Source: Gigaspora rosea (Eukaryota; Glomeromycota; Glomeromycetes; Diversisporales; Gigasporaceae). From it: a stretch of DNA of 64,000 nucleotides. Below, one piece after another: positions 11,484 through 22,639 of the stretch. Below the pieces are notes generated by a model. It did not search any database, was not told the DNA's origin, and saw only the letters and a program-made list of their open reading frames with translations. How positions within the stretch are numbered: position 1 is the stretch's first letter; the number at the start of each line of letters is the position of its first letter. The translations under genes were made by a program, and so were the position numbers. The stretch lies in the NCBI GenBank assembly GCA_003550325.1, contig QKWP01000845.1, positions 75,520-139,519 of the forward strand, read 5' to 3'.

Positions 11484-11565
11484 AATTTTTGATAAAAATT
11501 TTCAAAATCAAGTATCCTTTCTTCAAATTTTTGATAAAAATTTTCAAAATCAAGTATCCTTTCTT
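11484..11565. repeat. two-copy ~41-bp tandem repeat
   Basis: AAATTTTTGATAAAAATTTT followed by CAAAATCAAGTATCCTTTCTT occurs twice head to tail, between the two sister MITEs. Confidence 0.8.
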
Positions 11566-11595
11566 TAAATTTAAAAATAAAATATAAAAAGTTAA

Positions 11596-11780
11596 TGTAT
11601 TTTTTGGTGCTGAACAAGTTTACTTAATGCAAAAAGTTATGATCAATTAGTAAAATTTTATGTAAAATGAGATTTTTAATAATTTTATTAACATTATACA
11701 AATGCTATGATTCTCTAAATTTTACTAATCAATTTATACTTCTTATCCTAAGTAAACTTGTTCAGTATCCAAAAATACAT
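11596..11780. mobile_element. short foldback MITE, second copy
   Basis: TGTATTTTTTGGTGCTGAAC at the left and its inverted form at the right (GTTCAGTATCCAAAAATACA). The internal AATTAGTAAAATTT block is shared with the 11239-11424 copy. Confidence 0.65.
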
Positions 11781-11935
11781 ATATTCATATTCATATTCAA
11801 ACTAGCTTGTAAACTTTGGACCAGCTTGGACCAAACTTATAATTGAGTCTGAGTTTAGTATAAAGTATAAAATAATAAAATTTAGAGTTTGAAACTCAGT
11901 CCCAAACCTAGGAGCACTAGTTCATATAAATGCTA

Positions 11936-12083
11936 GACTGAACCTAAACATGTTCATGAACTTATAAACTAAACATAAACTGAACCTGAACCTGAACATG
12001 TTTTAAAAAATGTTCAAGTTTAGGTTCAGGTTCAATATTGAACCTGAACCTGAACTTGACCTAAGTTCATTACAGGTTCATAG
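11936..12083. repeat. GAACCT-rich inverted repeat
   Basis: Alternating TGAACCTGAACCTGAAC and GTTCAGGTTCAGG words around a central ACATGTT motif. Simple-sequence palindrome, no coding capacity. Confidence 0.6.
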
Positions 12084-12289
12084 AAATACTAGTTTAGACC
12101 AAATTTCAAAATAATATCATGTTTGCTATTTTGAAATTTATAGTATTTACTAATTGTTGCATAAAAGACTAAATTAATACTCAAACCAAATTTAGAAATA
12201 TCTAACCTGAAAATGTATTATATGATGCACAGATTGCAAAACAATGTTAATAGTTTGTGGTTAAATTGAAAATTATTAAAACTAATAAG

Positions 12290-12982
12290 AGTTAAAAATA
12301 GATGAGTATAAGTTCTTCTGATTGCCACTCATTAAAGCATATATAAATGGAAGCAATTGAGAATTATCATTGGTGCCAACAGGTGCATGGATCATATAAA
12401 ACTGTTTAAAACCATTTTAAGGGTAACATCTATGACCCAATAAGGTGCACAAATAAACATTGTATGTTGGTTTTTGTTGCAAATACAAGAATTTATGTTG
12501 ACTGATTTTTAAATCATTTATTAAAAACAGGTCCTCATTTAAAATTAGGCATAATGAGGCTGAAAAATTAATTTCTTTAAGAATCTAAGGTTGCAGTAAA
12601 GTTTCAGTACTTCTTGATCCGTTTAATTCTCATGTAAGGAGCTTTGTGCATAGGCATATAAGAAGAAAGATTTAATGGAATAGTAGCAATATTATCTTGA
12701 ATAATGTGAGGTGTATCATGACTTGCATTTAATGGCAGGAATAGATTTTGCAACTTCGCTACTACTAGCTTGAGGAGTATATGTCATGTTCAACAAATTT
12801 TTTAAGATAGTAAATCATTTGAAAAAGTAGTAATTTCTTGACTATTACAATACCCTGACTTCTCATTTCACAACACCAATAATAAGTGTTTCCAATACCT
12901 TTTCTTTTACTATTAAGTAACCATTGACTACTAGTTTTGGGGTTTCTTTTTGTGATGTTGCAAGTTCACCTATTTCAGTCAT
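12290..12982 (-). pseudogene. decayed FLYWCH zinc finger/MULE transposase
   Basis: From the ATG at 12982 the minus strand reads MTEIGELATSQKETPKLVVN then GYL. With frame changes it continues as a FLYWCH-type finger (NTYYWCCE, LKKFVEHD, SEVAKSIPAI, DNIATIPLNLSSYMPMHKAP, MRIKRIKKY). Further downstream, about 12310-12420, it carries a MULE transposase block reading FKQFYMIHAPVGTNDNSQLL then PFIYALMSGN. This matches the known pairing of an N-terminal FLYWCH domain with a MULE catalytic domain whose core includes a 'QLYTIHA...PLVYALM' segment. Several frameshifts and stops, and no catalytic end, so it is dead. Family assignment is from remembered motif patterns. Elements of this class make 9-bp target duplications, as seen at 300-585, 18264-18444 and 61245-63080. 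Confidence 0.65.
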
Positions 12983-13608
12983 ATTGAAGGAATATTGAAG
13001 AATTATTGATTTTTTTTTTAAAAAAGTTTACTTTTTTATAATATTTATTAGCAATAATTATCAAACCAATGTATGAAATGATCCTAGAAATATAACATGA
13101 ATTAGGTAATGATTTTAAGTTTAATAAATGAAAAAAAGTAATGCGTTAGAAGATTTTTTAATAAAATAGGAGAATTAAGTTTTTATAGGAACTGAAGATG
13201 GACACATAGTAAAAAGAATTTTAGAGTTGGCTTACTCAGTCGGACAAGTGGATTGTCCGATGAAATTTCTAAAACTGTTCGTAATATTTTTTTAGAAATA
13301 AGAAACCTCTGTCAGAGTCAAGCAAAATAAATAATTAGAACAGTAACATACTACCAATTTTTACACTATATATGTTAATAGATCAATGGACACCAGACAA
13401 ATTGATATGTCCGGTGTCTGGTAAAATTCATCGGACATAGGGAGCTGCCCAACCCTGGGCACATTATATATGAATAATTTTTATAAGTTAAAAGTAAGGT
13501 AAATATTTAATTAATTAATTTCATAAAATATTATAGTTTATATTTTCTATATTTACAATTTTATAATTTTATAATTAATAATAGTAAATTGAAGTATATG
13601 AAATAGCT

Positions 13609-13760
13609 CAAAATGAATTTGGATCGAAATCACAAAAAAACAGATTCAAGAAAGAGCATAATACCGATGAAGTCAGCCAGCATTAGCTATAATGCTGGGT
13701 GATTTGGTCAGTATTATGCTCTTTCGGGAATTTGTTTTCAGATTTTGACCCCAAATTGCT
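13609..13760. repeat. foldback repeat (~60-bp arms)
   Basis: AGAAAGAGCATAATACC pairs with GTATTATGCTCTTTC. Looser pairing continues outward to AATTTGGATCGAAATC and its complement. The loop holds CAGCATTAGCTATAATGCTG, a second hairpin. Confidence 0.65.
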
Positions 13761-13875
13761 CAAAATACAACAATAAATAAGATTATGTGAGTATTTAATG
13801 AATTTGGTTTTAAAAAAAAGACTTATAAGAAAATTTGCAAACAAACTAATATGGCTTAATGGCAACACAAGAAAT

Positions 13876-14069
13876 ATGGTAAAATTAAAAAAAATCCACC
13901 ATGTTGAATGGCATGATTCGAATGCTACTAATAATTTGAATTTTTTCAACGTATCACATGACTTTATGGACATGAAATCATGTGATAATATTGAATAGTA
14001 GTTTGAATGGCAGCTTGAATACCTTCGAATCATGCCATTCAACATGGCGAATTTTTTAAATTTTACCAG
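13876..14069. mobile_element. MITE with ~45-bp TIRs
   Basis: Left end GGTAAAATTAAAAAAAATCC followed by ACCATGTTGAATGGCATGAT is repeated inverted at the right end. The spacer contains another CATGATTTCATG-type hairpin. Open frames across it are by-products of the repeat. Confidence 0.7.
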
Positions 14070-14930
14070 TGAAAAATAAAGGTAATTTAATGTATTCTCA
14101 AGAAATTGATATTAGATTTAGCAATCTGGATAAATAAAACACGAATCGCTGTAGGTAAGAAATTTAAATCAAATGTATCATGATATAAAACGCATAAGTA
14201 GCTTGTTGGATTCATTGAATTATTAAACAGAGCAAAGTAAGAATGATTGGATTCAACCTGCCCTAGATTACATTCCACATTAGCTTCAGTATCTATTCAA
14301 TATGCGATGCTCTTAAATATTTATAATATCGCATGCAATAAATTTGATTGCCGATTAGGTTTTTAAGGTAGTTATATACATATTTATTAACTAAGTCCAT
14401 TTAAAATAAATTATGAGTTTATAAATATTTAAAATATTTATTACTATATATATAGTAGCTTTTCCTAGTCATAGGTAGAAAAAAGATTTACACATCCAAG
14501 TATTTAATAACTTACCTAACTCTATGAATACAGTTAATTTAATAAGTATAAAAGACTTTTATTTTATAAATCTAAATATTTATGCGAGTTAATAAAGATT
14601 TAAGGATTATATATTTAATTTTATTAATAGTGCGAGTTTAAAAAACATTTATTAATCTAATTATCTTGATTTATTTCGAGTTAATTTAGTTCATGAGTAT
14701 ATGAAATACGAAATACTATCGATGATTCTACTGGAACAAGAAATACCTTGTTTTTACTAGGATCTAAACAAATAACCGAGGTAATTTAATATACAGTATA
14801 CAAACTACCTTTTTTTATACTATCATTTGGCCAGAGGCCCAGATACCAGCCGTAAATATGATAACTTATATGCAACTACAGAATTTTAATTATCAGGATT
14901 GTAATGTTGATATTATAGATTATGAATTAT
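14070..14930. other. AT-rich stretch without a gene
   Basis: No coding sequence, repeat ends or RNA genes recognised. Confidence 0.5.
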
Positions 14931-15180
14931 GATCTTCGGGATTATGATCATTGGGATTATGATCATTCGGGATTATGATCATTCGGGATTATGGACTTTC
15001 GGGATTATGATCTCTCTGGATTTTATCTTTCGGAATTATGAATTTTCGTGATTTTTTTTTTCAGGATTTAGTCTTCGGGGTATTATTTCCTCAGGATTTT
15101 GTTCTTTCTGGATTTAGTACATCGGGATTTAGTACCATCGGGATTTAGTACCATCGGGATTTCGATATTCGGGATATTGA
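14931..15180. repeat. degenerate TCGGGATTATGATCAT minisatellite
   Basis: About 14 units of 15-20 bp, from TCGGGATTATGATCAT to TCGGGATTTAGTACCA, decaying from left to right. Confidence 0.8.
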
Positions 15181-15268
15181 CCCAAAATCGGAATAAAGCA
15201 AATCAATATAGTACCGGTATGGTAACGATTAGTATTTTTCCAAATCAGTGGTGGTGCAGCGGCGATTT

Positions 15269-15617
15269 ACTTATTTGTGCGGGTGATACAAACCTAAAAA
15301 GGAAATTCAACGTAAAAATAAACTAAGCTCGTGAAATTAAAAATTTAGGGTTAGGGTAGGGTTAGGGTCTTAACGTTAGAAGCTATAGGGTTAGAGTGAT
15401 GCCTATTATATGTAAAATTTCATTCCAGTCATTTTTAATTAGTGCACCAAGACAGGTTTATACACTTGTTTTCTTGTATTTTCTCTTTTTACGGTTTTTT
15501 TTTGTGTTTTTCTTCGCTTTGCTCACGTGTCGGGCTGATCCGGCCGGGATCATCACATTTTACGTCTCCGATTGGCTAATTTCCCTTTTTGGGTTTGTAT
15601 CACTTGCACAAATAAGT
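15269..15617. mobile_element. MITE with ~40-bp TIRs, copy 1
   Basis: Left end ACTTATTTGTGCGGGTGATA followed by CAAACC, matched inverted at the right (GGTTTGTATCACTTGCACAA then ATAAGT). The interior has a short TTAGGGTTAGGG run, too short to be a telomere. The same family recurs at 18928-19249. No coding capacity. Confidence 0.75.
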
Positions 15618-15627
15618 GCACGCGTAT

Positions 15628-15858
15628 AGCGGTACGGTATTGCGAATATCAGTATGGTGCGACATGCCAGATCAGTATGGTATGGATCAATTTTATCAAA
15701 CCGTACCATACTGATCTGCATAAATATAGTCAAAATAGTATGGTACATATATTTAAAAATCGTACCATACTGATCTGCTATTATATTAAATCTATATATT
15801 AGCTGAACAGTATGGTACGATTTGATAAAATACCATACCATACGGATCTGGTAGCTAT
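15628..15858. mobile_element. GATCAGTATGGTACG palindromic element, uninterrupted copy C1
   Basis: Repeated inverted words CAGATCAGTATGGTA and TACCATACTGATCTG, with TTTTATCAAAC/GTTTGATAAAA pairs. In reverse orientation it matches 16347-16370 joined to 18090-18222. It therefore shows what that copy looked like before element B inserted. Confidence 0.7.
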
Positions 15859-16346
15859 ACAATGAAATTGACAGGACGTAGGATCGAATTTCCTGTCACG
15901 TGACTTTCCGGCATCAATTGTCTTTGAGAAAAAATTGGGTTCGTTAGGGTTGGGTTCATGTTGGTGGTTATAAGGTGCATTATATAGCAAAATTGTGCGA
16001 GGAAACTTTTTGTTAGGCCAGAAAGATGATTTGCTAGTATAAATCTTACGATAAATACGATTTTTGCAAAACAACTGAATTTCTTTTACTTTACACCTGA
16101 TCCTGATTTTAATTGGCTAATTGGCGTCGGAATATCACGTGATCGGCAAATTGTTCAAGCATTGATTCTTTCATTTTTGATATATTATCAAAATTGAACG
16201 TTAATGTCTACAATAAAGAAAAATCAGTATGATAAAAACATTGAAAAAATATATCATGTGTGAAAACGTATATTAAAGATATCTAGTCCGCTATCAATTA
16301 TCCAAGGAAACAAATATAACGATAAAAAAATGTAAAATTGTATAGC

Positions 16347-16370
16347 TACCAGATCTGTATGGTATGGTAT
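16347..16370. repeat. left remainder of GATCAGTATGGTA element C2
   Basis: TATAGCTACCAGATCTGTAT then GGTATGGTAT matches one end of C1 (reverse complement). It is cut off by element B and resumes at 18090. Confidence 0.7.
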
Positions 16371-18089
16371 CCCTATAACAAATTGCAGCACGGAATAATA
16401 CTGCAATACATGGAAAAGTTTGGATATGGAACCACACTAACCTGCACGTAAATCTATACGAGACAATGTATGAGAAAGCACGTTTACAGCACGTAAAAGG
16501 GCGCGGATTCTGTGCAACAGTGCACGTACTAACGTGCAATTTTATGTATTTTCTCGTACATTGTCTCGTGCATATTTACGTGCAGGCAACATATAATAGC
16601 ATATATCCATACATATACATTTAATAACATATATCCGTATATACATTTATATATATTATTTTATTAACTAAAATTTTATAATTTTATTAACTAAATTTTA
16701 TAATTTTTATTAACTAAAATTTATATTATTAATTAACTTTTATTATTTTATTAATTAAATTTTATAATACAAATACTTTAATTTTATAATTTACATGCCA
16801 AATAAGAAAATACTTCTAATCACTAAAACTACTACTTAAAAATAACCCAGCAACTAATAATATCGAAAAAACAAAGTAAAGCAAAAGTTCCAAAATGAAA
16901 AGTTCAAAAAAAAATCAAAATGACTACTCTAGAAATAACTCCAATAGTGACAACTCCAATTACGCCAACTCCAATGATAGTAACTCAAGAGAGATGCTAA
17001 AATGCAATAATATAAAGAAAGTAAATAAAAAATAAAAGAAAAAAATAATAGTAATAAAAAACAAAGCTGCGTTACCTCCAAAAATGATGAAAAACATACA
17101 CCAAAAATGATGATGATTCCAAAAAAGCAACTTTCAAGGCAAAAACTCCAAAAGGATGGTTTCAAAAAACAATAACAATAACTAAAAAAATTATATAAAA
17201 ATTAGTGAGTTGTAAAAAAAAATATAAAACAATAAAAAGAAAATAATAAAAATTGTAAGTTAAAAAAAAAACAAATAATCAAATATTTATTTACTTACAA
17301 ATCGAATGTAATTTTTGCGCTTTAATGCACGGAAATTATATTGTTAATTGCAAAAACAAAAACAAAAAAACAAAAATGTAATATTTATTTACTCACAAAA
17401 TAAATGTTTTTGTACGCGTCATTGCACGGAAATTATAATCATTAAGAATCTTAACGATCATCACGTTAATGCACGGAATTATGAGCTTCATCACGTTAGT
17501 ACATGGAATATGATTGTTAAGGATCTTAATGATTGTGACAATTGTGATGTCATTATAATCGTTAAGAACCTTAACGATTGTGATGATCATTACTGAAATT
17601 ATGATCGTTAAGGAGTCTTAATGATTGTGGTAATCATGGTACAGAAATGAACATTATGATCGTTAAAATTGATCTTAACGATTGTGATGATCGTGACGAC
17701 AGTGCACTGAAATTATGATCGTTAAGAATCTTAACGATTATGCACGTCAGAGCGCGAAAATTATAATTATGATTGTTAAGAATCTTAACGATTGTGCACG
17801 TCAGTGCACAAAAATTATGATCGCGGAAATTATGATGTTAAGAATCTTAATGATTGTGCACATTAGTGCACAGAAATTATGTGATCATTAAGATTAATGC
17901 ATGTCAATATATGGATATAATACTATGCACGATAGTGCACAGATTTCAATTTTTCGTGTGATAACGTGTATTAAATTTTATGGACGATCAGTTTCTGTGC
18001 AGTTTCCGTGCAGTGATTATGAAACTCGTGCTTACCCACATACAATTTCGTATTTATGCATGCATTCTATGTATTGAGTTTTCATAGGG
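16371..18089. mobile_element. TIR element B with 8-bp target duplication
   Basis: Ends CCCTATAACAAATTGCAGCA (left) and the reverse complement CCCTATGAAAACTC (right). The flanks are TATGGTAT and TATGGTGT, an 8-bp duplication with one mismatch, as expected of hAT-type insertion. C1 gives an empty-site comparison. The interior matches element A (4233-5565) inverted: AACTCCAATNNTG words, an A-rich tract, a CGTTAAG palindrome array and GTGCACGG words. No transposase. The ORFs within are repeat artefacts. Confidence 0.7.
17430..17935. repeat. array of CGTTAAGAATCTTAACG palindromes inside element B
   Basis: About nine units of roughly 50 bp. Each has a 17-bp palindrome CGTTAAGANTCTTAACG or a close variant, separated by GTGCACGTCAGTGCAC-type linkers that are themselves partly palindromic. 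Confidence 0.8.
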
Positions 18090-18222
18090 TATGGTGTGGA
18101 TTTTATCAAAGCATACAATACTGTTCTGCTATTTAATATAATAGCAGATCAATATAGTACAGTTTGATAAAATTGCATCCATACTATACTGATCTAGCAT
18201 ATCATACCATACTGATATTCTA
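18090..18222. repeat. right remainder of GATCAGTATGGTA element C2
   Basis: Begins TATGGTGTGGATTTTATCAA and continues in register with C1 (reverse complement) through TAATATAATAGCAGATCA and CATACCATACTGATATTC. Confidence 0.7.
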
Positions 18223-18263
18223 TTCCCTTTCTAACCCTAACGCCAATCTATATTACACTGGAC

Positions 18264-18444
18264 TAGAGGTTGGAACCGGTTTTAAATATTCGAGTTTATC
18301 ACATCTAAATTCGAGTTTATCACACCAAAATTCGAGTTTATCACGTCATTTATTAATAGTTGATGTGATAAACTCGAATTTTGGTGTGATAAACTCGAAT
18401 TTAGATGTGATAAACTCGAATATTTAAAACCGGTTCCAACCTCT
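18264..18444. mobile_element. foldback element with perfect 81-bp arms and 9-bp target duplication
   Basis: Arms 18264-18344 and 18365-18445 are exact reverse complements around a 20-nt loop. Each arm contains three copies of TTCGAGTTTATCAC. The element is bracketed by ACACTGGAC at 18255-18263 and 18445-18453 (8-9 bp, as the last arm base is shared), which fits a MULE-type insertion. Perfect arms imply recent origin or gene conversion. The two ORFs across it are mirror artefacts. Confidence 0.85.
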
Positions 18445-18621
18445 ACACTGGACCAGCATAGTATAGATTTAAAAATTCGGCCTATACTATACAAATTGCT
18501 CATCTATACTGATCTGTGAGATACCTATATATTAGCGTTAGAATTAGAATTATGGTTGATCAGTATGGCACAGGTTTTAAAAACGGTCATAGATATACCA
18601 TACTGATCTGATAATTTGGTA

Positions 18622-18796
18622 CAGTCAAACCCCGCAATAGTCACGTGCTAAAATCAGACTTTCTATGTGCCTATTGTGAGATTTTGACTAAAGCGAACTA
18701 AAATTTATATATAGTATATATAATTAAATAGGAAAATTAAGGTGACTATAGCAAGATTGTAACTAATGCGAATGTGACTATTGCGGGGTTTGACTA
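18622..18796. mobile_element. pogo/Tigger-like MITE with TA duplication
   Basis: Ends CAGTCAAACCCCGCAATAGT and the inverted right end TAGTCAAACCCCGCAATAGT, each flanked by TA. TIRs of about 24 bp, total 175 bp. A 'CAGTCNAACC' end with TA duplication is typical of pogo/Tigger-type Tc1-mariner elements. Confidence 0.75.
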
Positions 18797-18927
18797 TATA
18801 AAGATAAACAAATGGGGTCGTGACCCGCCAGATTTCCTTTTAAGATAAAAAGAAAAGGATTTTCGTGAAAAATTATATATATCGAAGGTATTGCATGAAT
18901 CAATTGATTTTATCTCTCTCCCATTTT

Positions 18928-19249
18928 ACTTATTTGCGCAGGCAACACAAACCAAAAAAGGACTTCCGATTTTGTAAATAAACTAAGTGCGTGAGATAAA
19001 AATTTAGGGTTAGAGCCTTAACATTAGAGGCTATAGGGTTAGAGTGATGCTTAATATAAGTAAATTTTCATTCCTGTCATTTTTAATTAGTACACCAAGA
19101 TCAATTAAAACATTAGTTTTGCGTATTTTCACTTTTTCTTCTTTTACACGTGTTCGAATTCTTCGTCAGGCTGATCCGGAATAGTCAAAATTTGCACTCT
19201 CTGATTGGCTGTTTCCTATCAGGAGCTTGTATTACCCGCGCAAATAAGT
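18928..19249. mobile_element. MITE with ~40-bp TIRs, copy 2
   Basis: ACTTATTTGCGCAGGCAACA at the left. The right end is ...CGCGCAAATAAGT, its complement. The interior follows copy 1 (15269-15617): TTTAGGGTTAGAG, GGCTATAGGGTTAGAGTGAT, CAGGCTGATCCGG. Confidence 0.7.
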
Positions 19250-19958
19250 GGATGCATCTCTATTTTGGAATCTGATGATGATCTTCACATGTCTCCCTAC
19301 TTACGCTGCGCCCAGCTCGTGACCCCGCCTCCACCCAGGTCCTGTGAGACGCCTTTGTCCTGCTTCACCATCTTTTCGATCCATTGATTTACGTACGTGT
19401 TTAATTAACAAGTTATAATATGTCCAATCACTTTTGATCTACTACAATATTTCAAGAAAAGGGTTTTTTGCAGGGAAGCTTTTATAGCTTGGCTTTAATA
19501 TTAGTATTTATTCAAAGTTCTTTATTTGCATAAACAAAAATACCTTGGAAAAGTTTGATATGGAACGTTGACAAGCTTAAGAATAATTAAAGTTGTAATT
19601 TTATACTATTCACCAAATATGTAAGAACAATAGTATAATGAGCTTACTTATAGTTCTTATTCTAGTTTTATTAATTGTTAATGTACTTGGTTTTTCAAAG
19701 TATACAGGAGTCATATCTTATTTCTAATAAGTGCTTTAGACAATCATACTAAATTCTGTGGTATAAAATAAAGCTCAAAATTGCTTGTAAAGTTTTTTTT
19801 TAAATTCTTAAATAGCTTCTGGGCCATAATAGTACTATATTTGTGCATAATAGTGGGCTGGGCGCTATTTCGCGTAATGGCCTGATTTAAGCTTAATTTA
19901 GGCTAAAATTCAAAATTACACCCCTGTACATTATTACATGCTAATACGTAGAGCAATA

Positions 19959-20194
19959 ATTATTGTGGCAGCTTATGCTGAGATTGGCTTATGCTAAGAA
20001 TTTAAGTTATTTTATTATAAAATTATAAAATTTTAGAGGGCTTTTTTAGGGTGCTTTTTTTATAGTTTAGCTAGGGTTTAGAGTTAGGTTTATTAATAAA
20101 AAGTATATGTAGATTTTAGTAGGTATAATAGACTTAAATAGAGACTCTGGATCTTAGTATAAACTAATCTCAGCATAAGCCACCCCAATGATTA
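19959..20194. mobile_element. MITE, GGCAGCTTATGCTGAGATT family
   Basis: ATTGTGGCAGCTTATGCTGA at the left is inverted at the right (CTCAGCATAAGCCACCCCAAT). The interior shares GGTTAGGTTTATTAATAAAA with the 39481-39690 copy. Confidence 0.65.
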
Positions 20195-20327
20195 AAATGA
20201 TATTGTCACATAAACCCCAGCCAGCTATTTTTGCTTTACATACATTTGCTAACTGATAGAAATATTGAAAGGCATTGTACTTGGGCCAAATTTTTGGCTT
20301 TGTTTTATACTATAAACCAGTGTTGTT

Positions 20328-20385
20328 ATAGGATGGCTTTGAACAATAATTTGGACAATTTTGAACAATTTTGAACAATTAAATA
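20328..20385. repeat. short TTTTGAACAA repeat
   Basis: Three to four copies of TTTTGAACAA/TTTGGACAA. Related words recur at 20690-20735. Confidence 0.6.
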
Positions 20386-20740
20386 AAGTAAAATTACATA
20401 ATATTTTATTAAGATAGCCTATTTTAATTTTAATTGGAATATGTTTAGCATTTAAAAAATTTATAATTACAGTATATATTTTTTAGACAAACTTATTAAT
20501 AATTGTGGCAGGTTATAATAAAATCCAGATTAAAATAAAATTATAGTAGTCAAACCTCAGAAAAATAAAATTTTTTGGGAAGTAGAGTTTATATTAAACA
20601 AATATAACTGGGTTTTAGAAGATTAGAAGGTTAATTAGAAAATGTAGATTTCATTTTAAATTATAATCTGTGACAATAATTAATGCCTGGACAAACTTTG
20701 AACACTTTTGGACATTTGGACATTTTGGACATTGACAAGC

Positions 20741-21002
20741 TCAAAAAAAACTGTAAATAGCCAAAATGCACAAAACTGTTATAAACCAAGTAACAACCTT
20801 TGTTGATTGTACATACCTTATACTCCAAACCACTAATTCTTTTTAAAGTTCAGGAAGCTTAGGCTAAATTTTTACACTAAAATGTTTAGCATATAGTAAA
20901 GCAGCTTGTAACTACTCATATTGTTGCCAATCTTTTATTTGGTTGAGATATACTTCAAATTTAGTTACTGTATTCAAACTGAAGCATTCTGATTTTTTCT
21001 AA
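20741..21002 (-). pseudogene. decayed coding remnant, family unknown
   Basis: One minus-strand frame reads KKSECFSLNTVTKFEVYLNQ, IKDWQQYE, stop, LQAALLYAKHFSVKI, stop, PKLPEL, stop, KELVVWSIRYVQSTKVVTWF then ITVLCILAIYSFF and TGA. The three internal stops are TAG, TAG and TAA at places where Gln would fit, each one C-to-T step from CAG or CAA. The steady protein-like text between them supports a former coding exon. No family recognised. Flanking repeats suggest a transposon origin, but that is a guess. Confidence 0.4.
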
Positions 21003-21216
21003 ATATGTAAATACTGCTAACTTTTTGCAAGCATTCCAGTGTATATTTTTTGGGTTGATGTGGTGCATTTCTGGTTATATATGTTGTATTATCTGTAATA
21101 AAAAATTATTTAAATTTATTAAAATATTCTTTGATTAATAAAAAAAAATTACTTATAATGCCCAAAATACTTCTAAAGATCTTGCTTGTATAAAAATGAC
21201 AGATCTTGCTTGTATA

Positions 21217-21331
21217 CCGTATTTATCTGAAATAACGCAAAGGGGTGAAATTATAAATTTTGGCCTAAATTAAGCTTAATTCAGGCCAAACCTCAAAATA
21301 ACACCCCTGTGCGTTATTTTAGATAAATATA
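21217..21331. mobile_element. short MITE, CGTATTTAYCYGAAATAA family
   Basis: CCGTATTTATCTGAAATAAC at the left and inverted at the right. The core is an AAGCTTAATTCAGGCC palindrome. Related copies at 19858-19930 (partial), 44712-44832 and 59800-60051. Confidence 0.6.
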
Positions 21332-22630
21332 GTTAAAGTGACAGATCATATAAAAAAAAAAGAAAAGAAAAATTTGAGCCATTATGAGCACAAAAAAACA
21401 TTTGAATTCTAATGATCGATTTGAAAAAAATTTTTTAATATATATTTCCACATGATTGGCTAATTTTTATTAGTTAATCAAGCGTCCATACAACAGACCC
21501 CTAATAGTAGACTCTCTTTTGTATGCCAGGCACCTAATAGTAGTCACTCTTCCATATAATTTTTGGGCAGGTTTAAAGTAACAGACCCTGTACGGTTTAT
21601 ATAGCATTTTGAAACAGATATAATATAACACAATTAGGAATATTCAAAACAAACATTCGCTTGTCAAAAATTGCTTGTTTGTCTAAAAGTTGTATAAAAA
21701 ACCATTTTTAGTGCTCTAACTAAAAGATTTCCTCGAGCGATTTTACTACAAAGACTCTAATTTTTAATCCTTATATAGACTATAAGTCTAACTTAAATGA
21801 ATTTTAAACTTTTTTTAATTATCATGTATCTTAACTTTTTGGTGGCAATACTGGAGAAGATTACTATCATTTCTGTAGCATGCCCATAAGCATGCCCTAT
21901 AGGCATGCTATGAAGGGCATGCCTGTGCTCTCATGCCCTGAACCCTATTTTAAGCAACTTCCAAAAAGGCAAATAAGATTTTGATCATGAAACAAAAACC
22001 TAAGAGGAAATCCAGAAAAACAATCAGTTAAAACATAAAAGGAGCTAATAATAATAAGTGATTTTAGCCAATTAGCATTAAATCAATAAAAAAACAATAA
22101 TCTGTGTCTTCAATTAAGCGAAAATTCACTTGATCAATTTTTTGATCCTTGACTATTTAAAATTTTATTTCTGATCAATTGATTTAGGTGCTTGAAAACA
22201 CTTTAGTTATTTTTCAAACATGTTCCAATAAATAAGGAAAAAGCACAGGTTGTTATATAAAACCTGTACAATAAAGATAACTGATCAAATTAATTAAAAT
22301 ATAATAACTAATCTACAAATGTTGATTTAACTAATCAAATTCTTGCCTATTCAGATCACTAGCATATTTCGCTTAATTGAACAAGTCAGATTAAAGATTT
22401 TGTGTGTAGATATCAAAAATTACCAATTGTAAATAAAATTTAGAGCAATTATTTAATGATTGTAGTTTAATAATTAATATTTATCAATATATTAACTAAT
22501 AATAAATAGTGTCATATAAAGCAGTAACGCATGAAGTTTAACTGAAACAAATCATGCTTTACTTATATTTTATCCCATCTATAAACCAATCAGTTTAAAG
22601 ATTTTGTGTCTACATATCATAACTAAATTA
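21332..22630. other. AT-rich stretch without a gene
   Basis: No gene recognised. A GGCATGC cluster at 21878-21940 (AGCATGCCCATAAGCATGCC and inverted copies) stands out as a small GC-rich palindromic patch. Confidence 0.5.
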
Positions 22631-22639
22631 TATTCTAGT

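Noticed and set aside
15340-15375. TTAGGG run suggesting a telomere
   Set aside because: Only a few interrupted units inside a MITE, and the same diverged block recurs at about 19010. Likewise the CCCTAA words at 62230-62440.
18164-18503. Two ORFs with identical repeated peptides (SSLSHLNSSLSHQN type)
   Set aside because: They are the two strands of a perfect palindrome, which reads the same in both directions.
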